Positions 17,432 to 25,509 of a stretch of 64,000 nucleotides of DNA are shown here, one piece after another. Location of the stretch: assembly GCA_937959265.1 (NCBI GenBank), contig CALGMA010000004.1:62001-126000 (forward strand), given 5' to 3'. Origin of the DNA: an uncultured Anaerolineae bacterium (GTDB lineage: Bacteria; Chloroflexota; Anaerolineae; J036; Brachytrichaceae). Positions within the stretch are counted from its first letter, which is position 1. Every line of letters begins with the position of its first letter. The notes under the pieces were generated by a model. The model did not search any database, was not told where the DNA came from, and saw only the letters and a list, made by a program, of their open reading frames with translations. A program made the position numbers and the translations under genes.

Positions 17432-18948
17432 CGCGCTGGGGGCAGGTTCGTCAACACAGCGCGAGCCTGATCCAACAGGTCGTCCTCACGCTGCGGTGCA
17501 CTCCAAGCGCGCTCGAAAGCGTCCAGCCCGAGCGCGGACCGCGCTTCATCGGCCAAGGCCGCATATTCGGCTCGGTCAGGGGGTTGCAGGAAGGGCGGCA
17601 ACGCGTCGAACGCACGCGTTGCCGCCGAGAGCAGGTGCGCGCCCAGCTCTGGCTGTCCGGCGCGGATCGCTACGCCGCTCAAGCCGGCCACGCAGCGCGC
17701 GCGCATCTGAGGGTATGCGGCCTCATTGCACTGCGCGATGCAGCGCAGGAAGCCGTCGCGCGCTTTGGCAAGCCGACCTTCGCACAGATCGAGTCGCGCC
17801 AGGTGGTGCGTGAGGATCAACTTGCCCTCGCGACCAGCAGAGGCTTCGAAGGTGTGATAAGCCGCCTCGAAGGCGGCCCGCGCCTCTGCCATCTGCCCCA
17901 ACAGCAAGCTGCATTCACCGAGCCCGGCTTGCGTCCACGCCAGCGAGAACTGATCCCCTGCTTCGCGAAAGTACTCAGCCGCCTGCGAGAACATGGCGTG
18001 GGCGCCATGGATCTGACTATCGCTCATGCGCAGTATCGCAACTTGCTGGGATAGGAACCCGAGCTTGCTGGGGTCGCCAAGATCACGGCCGCAGGCCAAC
18101 GCTTCCTCCAGCATGGCGGCGATGGTGCCACGCGCCTCGTGCGTGGCCGCAGCGGCCATGCGCATGTGCGCCAGCGCGCCGAGGGCTTCGACGATGCCCT
18201 CGGCGTAGCCGATGCGGCGCGCGATGGCCAAGCCCTGTTCCAGCGCAGCCTGTGCTTCGGACTGTCTGCAATTCGTGTCGTAGTGCGCCCAGGCCAACTG
18301 GCACAATGCCGTGCATAGGCCACGCTCGTCGCCATTGGCGCGAAACAGTGCGCACGCTTCCCGGCACAGCGCAATCGACTCGGTCAAATCGCCCTGGTGG
18401 CGGGCGAAGTCCGCGGCGTGCAGCAGCGCTTCGCCGCGCGAGACGGTGGGCGACGTGCTGTGCGCGAGGATGCTGCGCAGCCAGGCGCGCGCCTCGCTGA
18501 ACTGGCCGTTGGCGCGCCAATACGGCCCCATCGCGCGCGCCATCTCCAGCGCCGCCTCGGGGCGCATCTGCACGTACCACGACAACATGTGCGCGAGCGT
18601 GTCGGGCTGGGGCACATGGTTGGCGGCAGATATCGCTTCAACCGGCGCGCTGGCTGTACGCTCGTGGACGATAGTGATGCCAAAGTCGCGTGGCAGCCCT
18701 CCACGCGAGCGGGCGGCGAGTTCGATCAGCGCGCCGGCTCGTGCCGGGTCACGCTGTAGTCCTAGGGCCGGGATAAATAGCGAGGCGACGCCGTTGACGT
18801 CTGGTTTACGCCGGTTGCTTTCCAGATACGCGATGTATTCGCGGCTGTAGCTCACGCGTCGCCCCAGTTCCTCCTGCGTCAACTCAGCCTGTTTTCGAAA
18901 TGCTTTCAGCGCTGATCCAAACGTGGCATAGCCATGCGTCTCGCTCAT
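17347..18948 (-). CDS. XRE-family HTH regulator with TPR array
   Basis: The 533-residue product starts with an XRE helix-turn-helix (residues about 10-65: FGSALKAFRKQAELTQEELG, YSREYIAYLESNRRKPD). About ten helical TPR-like repeats (about 115-470) follow, rich in A..L....A..G. The C-terminus resembles the tail of Chloroflexota HTH-NB-ARC-TPR regulators (ALGLDAFERAW), but the NB-ARC/AAA ATPase that normally links HTH and TPR is missing. It is divergent from a beta-helix protein, and two palindromes lie between them. It is probably a local, ligand- or protein-responsive regulator. Its 3' end overlaps the GH32 remnant. Confidence 0.85.
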   Translation of the reverse strand: MSETHGYATFGSALKAFRKQAELTQEELGRRVSYSREYIAYLESNRRKPDVNGVASLFIPALGLQRDPARAGALIELAARSRGGLPRDFGITIVHERTASAPVEAISAANHVPQPDTLAHMLSWYVQMRPEAALEMARAMGPYWRANGQFSEARAWLRSILAHSTSPTVSRGEALLHAADFARHQGDLTESIALCREACALFRANGDERGLCTALCQLAWAHYDTNCRQSEAQAALEQGLAIARRIGYAEGIVEALGALAHMRMAAAATHEARGTIAAMLEEALACGRDLGDPSKLGFLSQQVAILRMSDSQIHGAHAMFSQAAEYFREAGDQFSLAWTQAGLGECSLLLGQMAEARAAFEAAYHTFEASAGREGKLILTHHLARLDLCEGRLAKARDGFLRCIAQCNEAAYPQMRARCVAGLSGVAIRAGQPELGAHLLSAATRAFDALPPFLQPPDRAEYAALADEARSALGLDAFERAWSAPQREDDLLDQARAVLTNLPPARYRPRYRALGASSAARSASLRSSQAEAS

Positions 18949-18954
18949 GTGTCA

Positions 18955-18972
18955 CGAAAGTTTACACTTTCG
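18955..18972. promoter_or_regulatory. Palindromic operator 1 (XRE-TPR promoter)
   Basis: CGAAAGT (18955-18961) and ACTTTCG (18966-18972) are perfect inverted repeats 4 bp apart. On the minus strand the site covers TAAACT, a possible -10 box about 10 bp before the regulator's ATG. The position suggests autoregulation. Confidence 0.6.
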
Positions 18973-18982
18973 GGTCAGGTTG

Positions 18983-18999
18983 CGCTTACAACGTAAGCG
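18983..18999. promoter_or_regulatory. Palindromic operator 2 abutting the beta-helix gene start
   Basis: CGCTTAC and GTAAGCG are perfect 7-bp inverted repeats with a 3-bp centre, ending on the base before ATG 19000. It contains TACAAC, a -10-like box 7 bp from the ATG, and no ribosome site is present. It probably controls a leaderless transcript of the beta-helix gene. Confidence 0.6.
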
Positions 19000-20631
19000 A
19001 TGTCCCAAAACACCGGCCAGAAGCAAACCCCACGCAGATTGACGAACGTTGTATTGAGTGTTGTGCTCGCCGCCGCGAGCGCACTACCGGCCCAGGTGAC
19101 CCACGCCGAGCCGGAGGCGCCGGCGATCAGCGCGACGGTGCAGCCGCCGTGCGACATGGCCGCGTTCAACGCCGCCTGGGATCTCGTGCACATCGGCCTC
19201 GGCGGCACGCTCACGTTCAACTGCGGGGCTGCGCCGGTGGCGATCAACATGAGCGGCACCAAGACCATCACCAAGCAGGTCACGATCGATGGCGGCGGCA
19301 AGATTCTGCTGAACGGCAACTTCATCACGCGCCACTTCGTGGTGAATGCCGGCGCGGCGCTCACGCTGACGAACATCACGATTGCCGGCGGTGGCGGCGG
19401 GTTTTATCTGGACGCCGGCGGCGCGGTGCAGAACTTCGGCACGCTAACGGTGCTGACCAGCACCTTCCACACCAACCAGACCGGCGACAAATACGGCGGC
19501 GGCGCGATCTATACGCGGGGAGATCTCAGGGTCGAAAATTCAACCTTTAGGAACAACGCCGCAGGCTACGGCGGCGCGATTTTTACAGACTGGGTGTCAG
19601 GCTCGAAGGGAGACACCACCCTCATCAACACACAGATTCTGACGAATGGCGCTCTAATTGGCGGCGGCTTATACAACATCGGCGAGTTGCAAATGTACGG
19701 TGTGACGATTCAAGGGAACCGGGCCAGAAATACTTTTCGTTCGAATGGCGGTGGCCTCTACAACACAGGAGAAGTGGACTTTGACGGGGGCATTGTGGCT
19801 TTGAATGATGCTTACCCTTCAGGGGGTGGCATTGACAATCGTGGTGACATGTCCCTGAGAAACGTGCTGATCGAGAAAAATTTCGCGGATTACAGTGCAG
19901 GCGTGCACGCCTATGCTCGGGGTCTGCCCGTTGGCTCATGCAGCACAACAATCACTTCTTCAACGCTGCGTGAAAATGAGGCCTCAATTTGGGGCGGCGG
20001 TCTGATGAGCAACGACTGCGCGCTTGACGTGAACAACTCAACGATCATCGCCAACACGGCGCGAAAGGGTGGAGGCCTGTTCCTGGATGAATCAACCAAC
20101 ACAACCTCTGTGAGAAACAGCACCATCGCAATGAACAAGGCCAGTGAATCTGGCGGCGGCATATACAACCAATCCAAGCCGCTGTTGACCAACATCACAT
20201 TTATGCGGAATCAAACACCTGGCGGTAGCGGTGGCGGGCTGTTTTCAACAAGCGTAGTAACGATGAACAACACGATCCTTGCAGACAGCCCCGCGGGCGG
20301 CAATTGCGCCGGCCCCGGCGTGCTGCGTGCAACGTACAGCTTGTCCAGCGACAACACGTGCGTGCTTTCTGGCGCCGGCAACAAACTCAACATCGACCCG
20401 CTGCTCAACCCGCTGGGCAACTACGGCGGCCCCACGCTGACCTATCTGCCCAAACCTGGCAGCCCGGCCATCGACGGCGTGATTGGTAGCAACGCGCTGG
20501 CGACCGATCAGCGCGGCTTCCCGCGCCCGCAAGGCACCGGCTATGACATCGGCGCGGTCGAACGCCAGCCCAGCGACGAAAGCGCCATCACGTTGACGCC
20601 GCGCATCCGCATCCCCATCGTCACTCGTTAG
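19000..20631 (+). CDS. Secreted right-handed beta-helix protein, choice-of-anchor Q type
   Basis: A 543-residue exported protein. The N-terminus has an Arg pair and a hydrophobic stretch ending near THAEP (signal peptide about 1-36). The body is a run of parallel beta-helix rungs rich in GGG, N and T (GGAIYTRGDLRVENSTFRNN, GGGLYNTGEVDF, GGGIYNQS). The C-terminus has the choice-of-anchor Q pattern: IDPLLNPLGNYGGPTLT, GSPAIDG and GYDIGAVE. Likely a surface or extracellular protein; polysaccharide binding or cleavage is possible but no catalytic residues can be named. Its middle (19520-20290) is less GC-rich than its ends, hinting at mosaic origin. Confidence 0.85.
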   Translation: MSQNTGQKQTPRRLTNVVLSVVLAAASALPAQVTHAEPEAPAISATVQPPCDMAAFNAAWDLVHIGLGGTLTFNCGAAPVAINMSGTKTITKQVTIDGGGKILLNGNFITRHFVVNAGAALTLTNITIAGGGGGFYLDAGGAVQNFGTLTVLTSTFHTNQTGDKYGGGAIYTRGDLRVENSTFRNNAAGYGGAIFTDWVSGSKGDTTLINTQILTNGALIGGGLYNIGELQMYGVTIQGNRARNTFRSNGGGLYNTGEVDFDGGIVALNDAYPSGGGIDNRGDMSLRNVLIEKNFADYSAGVHAYARGLPVGSCSTTITSSTLRENEASIWGGGLMSNDCALDVNNSTIIANTARKGGGLFLDESTNTTSVRNSTIAMNKASESGGGIYNQSKPLLTNITFMRNQTPGGSGGGLFSTSVVTMNNTILADSPAGGNCAGPGVLRATYSLSSDNTCVLSGAGNKLNIDPLLNPLGNYGGPTLTYLPKPGSPAIDGVIGSNALATDQRGFPRPQGTGYDIGAVERQPSDESAITLTPRIRIPIVTR

Positions 20632-20675
20632 TCACACAACCTTGTAATCATCTGAAATCTGAAAGGAGCGCAATC

Positions 20676-21239
20676 ATGAAAAAGCCAACGTCTCTGCTTG
20701 GAACGCTCATCTTGTTGAGCCTCGCCTGCCTGCTGATGCTGTCGCCGGCCAGCACGGCACGGGCTATCTGTGCCAGTCCGCTGGTCGATGGCAACTTCGA
20801 GCGACAAAATCGCAACACGGTCAGCCGGCCGTGGATCGCTGAGGGGAAGGCCGGCATTGACTTGGGCAAGAAACTCTCAGCGGAAGGGCGCAACAACGCC
20901 TGAGCGCGCAGCACCTCGGGCTGGAACGGGATCCGCCAGCCGGTGCAGTTGAGCCAAGGCGTGCCGTATATCCTGACCGGCGTGATTCGCTCATCGGGCA
21001 ACATGCGCGATGGCTATTTCGGCATCCGCGACGCGGCCCAGAAGCCGGTGGCAGAAGTCAAGTTTGGCCCACTAACGAACTATCGCCAGCTTGAGGTGCG
21101 TTACACACCGGCGTATTCGGGCTGGCACAACATCTTCGCCGGCTTCTGGGCACCCGGCAAGGATGCGTGGATTCAGATTGACAACATCCAGTTGATGGCG
21201 CCGTGCAACGATGTGATTCTCAAGCCGGCGGATGAATGA
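20676..21239 (+). pseudogene. Secreted binding-module protein interrupted by an in-frame TGA
   Basis: A signal peptide (MKKPTSLLGTLILLSLACLL, ending at STARA) opens a frame that stops at TGA 20901-20903. The same frame continues open to 21239: STSGWNGIRQPVQLSQGVPY, GYFGIRDAAQKPVAEVKFG, YSGWHNIFAGFWAPG, WIQIDNIQL. That is one continuous beta-sandwich, carbohydrate-binding-module-like protein of about 187 residues. The context (NNA-stop-ARSTSGW) fits a Trp TGG changed to TGA. A good AAGGAGCG ribosome site precedes the start. Either a nonsense mutation, a base-call error, or readthrough; no selenoprotein feature was recognised. Confidence 0.75.
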
Positions 21240-21314
21240 GGCGAGCTGAATCCCACCTGAAGGTGGCACAGGGAAGAATCGCTGGGCGCTCATGCGCAAC
21301 ACTCCCTGCCCATT

Positions 21315-21845
21315 ATGAAGCGCACGCTCGAAGACTTGGTACGCTATCTCTACAAGGAAATAGACTTCCCGCATGGCGCGTTCCTGATGACCGGCGCGGG
21401 CGTGGTGCCGCCGGAATCGTTCTCGTTGCAGGCTGGCGACACGGTCAAGATCAGCGTGGGCGAGGTGACGCTGGAGAACGCGGTCGCGTTTGTCACCCCT
21501 TTCCGATGGGGAGGGGCTGGGGTTCGCGTGCGCGCCGGTACGGCGGAGGAGACGCTGATCGGCTACGCTGCCACAGCACGAGAAGCCTTCGTGGATCGCA
21601 GCCGGTTGGGCGACATGAGTTTCTCGCCGCGCTTCGACGAGCGACATGCCGCGCCCTGCCCATTGCGCGGTAGCACACTTGCGCTTCACCTTCTCGTAGA
21701 TGTATGTTTCGTCGAGGTATTCGTCGACGATGGCCGCGTCGTCATCAGCGACTTGATCTTCCCTAAGCCGGAGAGCGACGGCATCGAGTGCTTTGGCGAT
21801 GATGCAGCCCACGTGCATTCGCTGGACATCTGGTCGCTGGCATAG
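21315..21845 (+). pseudogene. Chimeric scrap: FAH-family 3' fragment joined to GH32 3' end
   Basis: This 176-codon frame is two gene ends fused. Residues 1-62 match the C-terminus of fumarylacetoacetate-hydrolase-family proteins (RTLEDLVRYLYKEI, GAFLMTGAGVVPP, LQAGDTVKISVGEVTLEN). From about residue 70 (near 21520) it matches the C-terminal domain of GH32 enzymes: ETLIGYAATAREAFVDRSRL, GDMSFSPRFDERHAAP, VEVFVDDGRVVISDLIFP, HVHSLDIWSL. The seam (about 21495-21528) is a G/C-skewed low-complexity stretch. The GH32 5' scrap lies at 17237, so about 350 residues of the enzyme are missing. A functional product is unlikely. Confidence 0.7.
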
Positions 21846-21925
21846 CGACCCGCACGGGCGGGCTTTGGCCCGAGCTCAGCGAGGTGTGCCATAGGCCGGC
21901 CTGTCGGTTTGCAACCGATGGCTGC

Positions 21926-22609
21926 TCAACGGCAGCCCAGCCCGCGCACGACTTGTTGGATCGCCGCGCTGATGCGATCCAGCGTGTAGCCGCTGGCGAC
22001 GTGCAGAAAGTTGAACACGGCTGGATGCGTGGGCGCGAGCAGGACATCGGCGATGACCGGCAGGTCGAGGTCAGCTTCGATTTCGCCGTCGCGCTCGGCG
22101 CCTTGCAACAGCCCGACGACGGTCATGCGTTGCCACTGGAAAGGCGCGCCGGCCGGGCTTTCGGGCAGCATCATCTCGCGCTGTGCCGCGCACAGCAGTG
22201 GCGCGTGTCGGGCGTTGAAGCGCACCACGGCGTCCAGAAACCACAGCAATTGCTCCAGCTTTCGCTCGCGCCTGGCGCTCATCTCGCGCAGCGTACTGAG
22301 CGTGCGATCCTGAAACTCGGCCATCTGCGCGTCGAGCAGCGCCAGGCATAGCTCGCCCTTGTTGGCGAAATGGCGATAGAGCGTGCCCTGGCCGACGCGC
22401 GCCGCTTTGGCGATGTCGGCCATGTGCACGTTGGCCGCGCCGCGCTCGGCGAACAGTTTCTCTGCGGTTGCCAGGATGCGCTGACGATTCGCCACTGCGT
22501 CGGCGCGTTCGGCGCGCTGCGGCGCTTCGGTCAGGATTGGCAGGGAAGCGCTCTTCCTTTTCATATCGGCCGCTTCTGGGACGCCCACGTTCGGTGTTGT
22601 GTCTGTCAC
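21926..22609 (-). CDS. TetR-family transcriptional regulator
   Basis: A 227-residue TetR protein. The N-terminal HTH (residues about 40-88) reads RQRILATAEKLFAERGAANV, ADIAKAARVGQGTLYRHFAN, the family pattern; the all-helical ligand domain follows (TLREMSARRERKLEQLLWFL). It is divergent from yceI, and two GGACA/TGTCC-type palindromes sit in the intervening promoter, so it probably represses both. The start is uncertain: GTG 22609 or ATG 22564 (212 residues), neither with a clear Shine-Dalgarno. Confidence 0.9.
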   Translation of the reverse strand: MTDTTPNVGVPEAADMKRKSASLPILTEAPQRAERADAVANRQRILATAEKLFAERGAANVHMADIAKAARVGQGTLYRHFANKGELCLALLDAQMAEFQDRTLSTLREMSARRERKLEQLLWFLDAVVRFNARHAPLLCAAQREMMLPESPAGAPFQWQRMTVVGLLQGAERDGEIEADLDLPVIADVLLAPTHPAVFNFLHVASGYTLDRISAAIQQVVRGLGCR

Positions 22610-22675
22610 AGGCGTGTATGGCAGTGTAGCTGCTTTGCGTGACGAACGCCAGGGCTGCGCCCACTTTCCGACCCC

Positions 22676-22728
22676 TTGACAAACGGATATCTGTCCGCTA
22701 AATTACACCCGTAAACGGACAAATGTCC
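22676..22728 (+). promoter_or_regulatory. yceI promoter with two TetR-type palindromes
   Basis: TTGACA (22676-22681) and TAAATT (22699-22704) are separated by exactly 17 bp, a good sigma-70 promoter facing yceI. The spacer holds CGGATATCTGTCCG (22684-22697, one mismatch from a palindrome), and GGACAAATGTCC (22717-22728) is a perfect palindrome around the expected start of transcription. Both share CGGACA/TGTCCG half-sites. Binding here would block RNA polymerase; the divergent TetR protein is the obvious candidate. Confidence 0.75.
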
Positions 22729-22734
22729 TTTTGG

Positions 22735-23325
22735 ATGGACACAAAGGAGGATGAGAGAACGATAAGCTGGATACTCGATACTGCACACATGGCGTGAAGT
22801 TCTCGGTGCGTCACATGATGATTTCCACTGTCACCGGTCAATTCGGCCGCGTGAGTGGTACAGTGGACTTCGATGAAGCTGTGCCCGAGAAGACACAAGT
22901 GCATGTCAAAATCGCAGCCAACAGCCTGGACACCAAGGATGAGAAGCGCGACGCGCACTTGAAGTCGCCCGACTTCTTAGACGTAGCCAACCACCCTTAC
23001 ATCGAATTCAAGAGCACGCGTGTGGAGCGCACTGGTGAGAATACCGCCAAGCTGTACGGCGATCTGACCATCCGCGATGTGACGAAGGAGATCGTGCTGG
23101 ATGTGGAGTACCTCGGCAAAGCCAAGTCACCCTGGGGCACGTGGAGCGCCGGTTTCTATGCTGCCGCGAAGATCAACCGCAAAGACTGGGGCCTGAACTG
23201 GAACATGGCGCTCGAAACTGGCGGCTGGGCTGGTAGGTGACACCGTCACTATTGAGATTGACGCCGAAGTCATCAAGCAGCCGGAAGCGCAAGCTGAAAG
23301 AACGGCTGAGAAGGCTGCCGCGTAA
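22735..23325 (+). pseudogene. yceI: YceI-family protein gene with two frame breaks
   Basis: Three segments together give a full-length (about 190 aa) YceI lipid-binding barrel. Segment 1 reads SWILDTAHMA in the frame of ATG 22735. Segment 2 starts at 22794 in another frame: VKFSVRHMMISTVTGQFGRV, DAHLKSPDFLDVANHPYIEF, NRKDWGLNWNMALETGGW. Segment 3 returns to the first frame: LVGDTVTIEIDAEVIKQ, ending at TAA 23325. The breaks lie at 22791-22795 (one base missing after GGCG) and 23225-23230 (one extra G). An internal GTG at 22794 would give a truncated 148-residue product. AAGGAGG (22744-22750) points to a start near 22759, where the codon is ACG, so the true start is unclear. Confidence 0.75.
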
Positions 23326-23396
23326 GATCGGCGGCCGTGCCTGAAATCAAGAAGCTAGCCGATCGGCCAGCTTCGACATTTTTGGAGTCAACAATC

Positions 23397-23834
23397 ATGG
23401 CAACGCTCGCAAGCGATTCTGAAGACCGTGTACCGCTCTCACTTGGCGCCGTCATGAAAGCTGCGTTGGTCGGCGCAGGCATCGCCGCTGTTGGTAACCT
23501 GATCCTGTTGCTGCTGGCTGATCTGTTCAACATTCCGTTGAATGTGGCTGCCGGCCCGCCGGGGCCTGATGCGCCGGTCATGACGATTGGGCCTGCGCAG
23601 GTGATCATCTTCAGCGTGGTTCCCGCTTTTGTGGGTGGGCTGCTCTATTTCGTGTTGACCAGGGTCAGCACGAAGGCCAGCACGATCTTCATCATCATCG
23701 CTGTCATCATGGCGTTGCTGTCGCTGCTGCCGCTCTTCGGACAACCGTTGACTACGGGTGGCGTGATCGTGCTGATTCTGATGCACACGGTAGCCGCGGT
23801 GGCGATCACGTGGGCGATAGTAACACGCGCTTGA
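23397..23834 (+). CDS. DUF6069-like four-helix membrane protein
   Basis: A 145-residue membrane protein with four hydrophobic helices (residues about 18-40, 60-82, 92-112, 120-142), reading LSLGAVMKAALVGAGIAAVG, VIIFSVVPAFVGGLLYFVL and GGVIVLILMHTVAAVAITWA. The layout matches small DUF6069-type proteins of unknown function. ATG 23397 follows TTGGAG at 10 bp. It lies 71 bp after yceI on the same strand and may share its promoter. Confidence 0.8.
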   Translation: MATLASDSEDRVPLSLGAVMKAALVGAGIAAVGNLILLLLADLFNIPLNVAAGPPGPDAPVMTIGPAQVIIFSVVPAFVGGLLYFVLTRVSTKASTIFIIIAVIMALLSLLPLFGQPLTTGGVIVLILMHTVAAVAITWAIVTRA

Positions 23835-23915
23835 GCGTAGCGGCTGAGACCTCGTGGATTCCGTTGTGACGATGAACTTCGAATCGCGCCAATCGGCAAG
23901 GCTTATCATTGCAAC

Positions 23916-24416
23916 ATGTCTGAGCCGTCCATCCATCCGCAAACCGTGATCGGCCACGTGCACCTGAAGGTGAGCGACATCGAGCGCGCCGTGAAGTTCT
24001 ACACCGAGGTGCTGGGCCTCGAGGTGCAGCAGCGATGGGGCAATAGCGCTGCATTTCTCTCTGCTGGCGGCTATCACCACCACATCGGCCTGAACACGTG
24101 GGAGAGTCGCGGCGCTGCCCCACCGCCGCGCCGCTCGACCGGCTTGTATCACTTCGCCATTTTGTATCCCAATCGCAAAGAGCTGGCGCGCGCGTTCAAA
24201 CGCTTGCTCGATCACGAGTGGCCGATTGATGGCGCCAGTGACCACGGCGTGAGCGAGGCGATCTACTTGCGAGATCCTGATGGCAATGGCATTGAGATCT
24301 ATTGTGACCGGCCACTCGAAGAATGGCCGCGCGATCCGGATGGCAAACTCGCCATGCACAATGCTCCGCTCGACCTGGCGGGCTTGCTAGCCGAGCTAGA
24401 CGCCAAGCCGCACTGA
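23916..24416 (+). CDS. VOC-superfamily (glyoxalase/extradiol dioxygenase-like) protein
   Basis: The 166-residue product carries one full VOC module: IGHVHLKVSDIERAVKFYTE, VLGLEVQQRW, HHIGLNTWES, TGLYHFAILYPN, and EAIYLRDPDGNGIEIYCDRP. His in GHVHLKV, His in LYHFAIL and Glu in IEIY are the usual metal ligands. It resembles CatE/YfiE-type catechol-2,3-dioxygenase-like proteins; the substrate is not inferable. A TATCAT box 6 bp before the ATG (23904-23909), without a ribosome site, suggests a leaderless message. Confidence 0.88.
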   Translation: MSEPSIHPQTVIGHVHLKVSDIERAVKFYTEVLGLEVQQRWGNSAAFLSAGGYHHHIGLNTWESRGAAPPPRRSTGLYHFAILYPNRKELARAFKRLLDHEWPIDGASDHGVSEAIYLRDPDGNGIEIYCDRPLEEWPRDPDGKLAMHNAPLDLAGLLAELDAKPH

Positions 24417-24422
24417 CACAGC

Positions 24423-25397
24423 TCACGCCACGTCGAGCAACACCTTTAGCACGCCCGGCCGCTGCGCGTGTTCAAAAGCTTGCGAACCTTGTGCCAGCGG
24501 ATAACGGGCGTGGATGAGGGGGCGCACGTCCACGCGCCGCTGCGCCAGCAGGCGCAACGCAGCAGCAAACGGCCCGCAACGCGAGCCGACGATTGTGATC
24601 TCGTCCACCACGATCATGGTGAGGTTCACCTGCGGCAGGCTGTGGTAGGTGCTTTTCAGCACCAATGTGCCTCGCGGACGCAGCAGTTGCTGAGCATGCG
24701 CGAAGCCATCCGGCGAGCCGGTGCATTCCACCACGATGTCAAACGCGCGCAACGGCGCCTCTTGTACGTATAGCGTATGCGTGCCCCGCTCGCGCGCGAT
24801 GGCTAGCTTGTTGTCGTGCTTGCCGATCACCGTCAGCTCGCACGGCGCAGCGGCGGCAATTACTTGTGCGCACAGCAAGCCGAGCTTGCCATCGCCCAGC
24901 ACGGCGACCCGGTCGGTGGGCTTGATGTGCACCTGTTCGAGGATCTGGCAGGCAGCGGCGAGTGGCTCGGCGAAAACGGCCTCGTCGTCGCTCACGCCAT
25001 CCGGCACGATATGCAGGTTGACGATGGGAAGCACGGTGTAGTCGGCAAATGCGCCGTCGCGTCGGTCAATGCCCAGCGTGTTGCGGGTCGGGTCCTGGGC
25101 GCGCTCGAAGTAGTCGCGTGAGGGCGAGTCACAGGGCACGCAGTTGATCTCACCGACGATGCGATCGCCGATGCGCACTTGCGGTGTTGTGCCCGGCAGC
25201 GGGTTCAGCGACTCGACTACGCCGACGAACTCATGACCCAGTACGCCGCGAAAACCGAAATAGCCTTTGAGGATTTCAACGTCGGTGTTGCAGATGCCGC
25301 CGCGCGTGATGCGGATGCGTGCCTCGCCCGGCGGCGGTTCAGGCGTCGGATAATCTTCGCGATAGGTCAATCGGTCGGCGACGACAAGGGCATGCAT
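24423..25397 (-). CDS. Zinc-type MDR alcohol/polyol dehydrogenase-like protein
   Basis: A 324-residue medium-chain dehydrogenase. GGICNTDVEILKGYFGFRGV, then GHEFVGVVE, gives the catalytic Cys and the GHE motif; VGEINCVPC follows. VAVLGDGKLGLLCAQVIAAA is the Rossmann nucleotide site, and FDIVVECTGSPDGF is typical. The structural-zinc Cys cluster is reduced (single CVPC). The group includes threonine and glucose dehydrogenases; substrate unknown. It is convergent with the VOC gene (6 bp apart). TAAGCT lies 6 bp before the ATG on the minus strand. Confidence 0.88.
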   Translation of the reverse strand: MHALVVADRLTYREDYPTPEPPPGEARIRITRGGICNTDVEILKGYFGFRGVLGHEFVGVVESLNPLPGTTPQVRIGDRIVGEINCVPCDSPSRDYFERAQDPTRNTLGIDRRDGAFADYTVLPIVNLHIVPDGVSDDEAVFAEPLAAACQILEQVHIKPTDRVAVLGDGKLGLLCAQVIAAAAPCELTVIGKHDNKLAIARERGTHTLYVQEAPLRAFDIVVECTGSPDGFAHAQQLLRPRGTLVLKSTYHSLPQVNLTMIVVDEITIVGSRCGPFAAALRLLAQRRVDVRPLIHARYPLAQGSQAFEHAQRPGVLKVLLDVA

Positions 25398-25509
25398 GAG
25401 GATAGCTTACACTATCTGCTCTGAATGGCTGTTCCGGCACCTTGCACAGGAGGGGCGCTGCGTGAAACGCTTACCAATGGCTCCCGGCAGGCGACGCGGG
25501 CGAGGAGAA

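Noticed and set aside
17170..18054. Plus-strand 294-codon frame after trpA
   Set aside because: Different frame from the GH32 scrap and antisense to the TPR gene; shadow only.
20901..20903. TGA as a selenocysteine codon
   Set aside because: No selenoprotein family similarity and no recognised SECIS-type hairpin just downstream; a Trp codon fits the context better.
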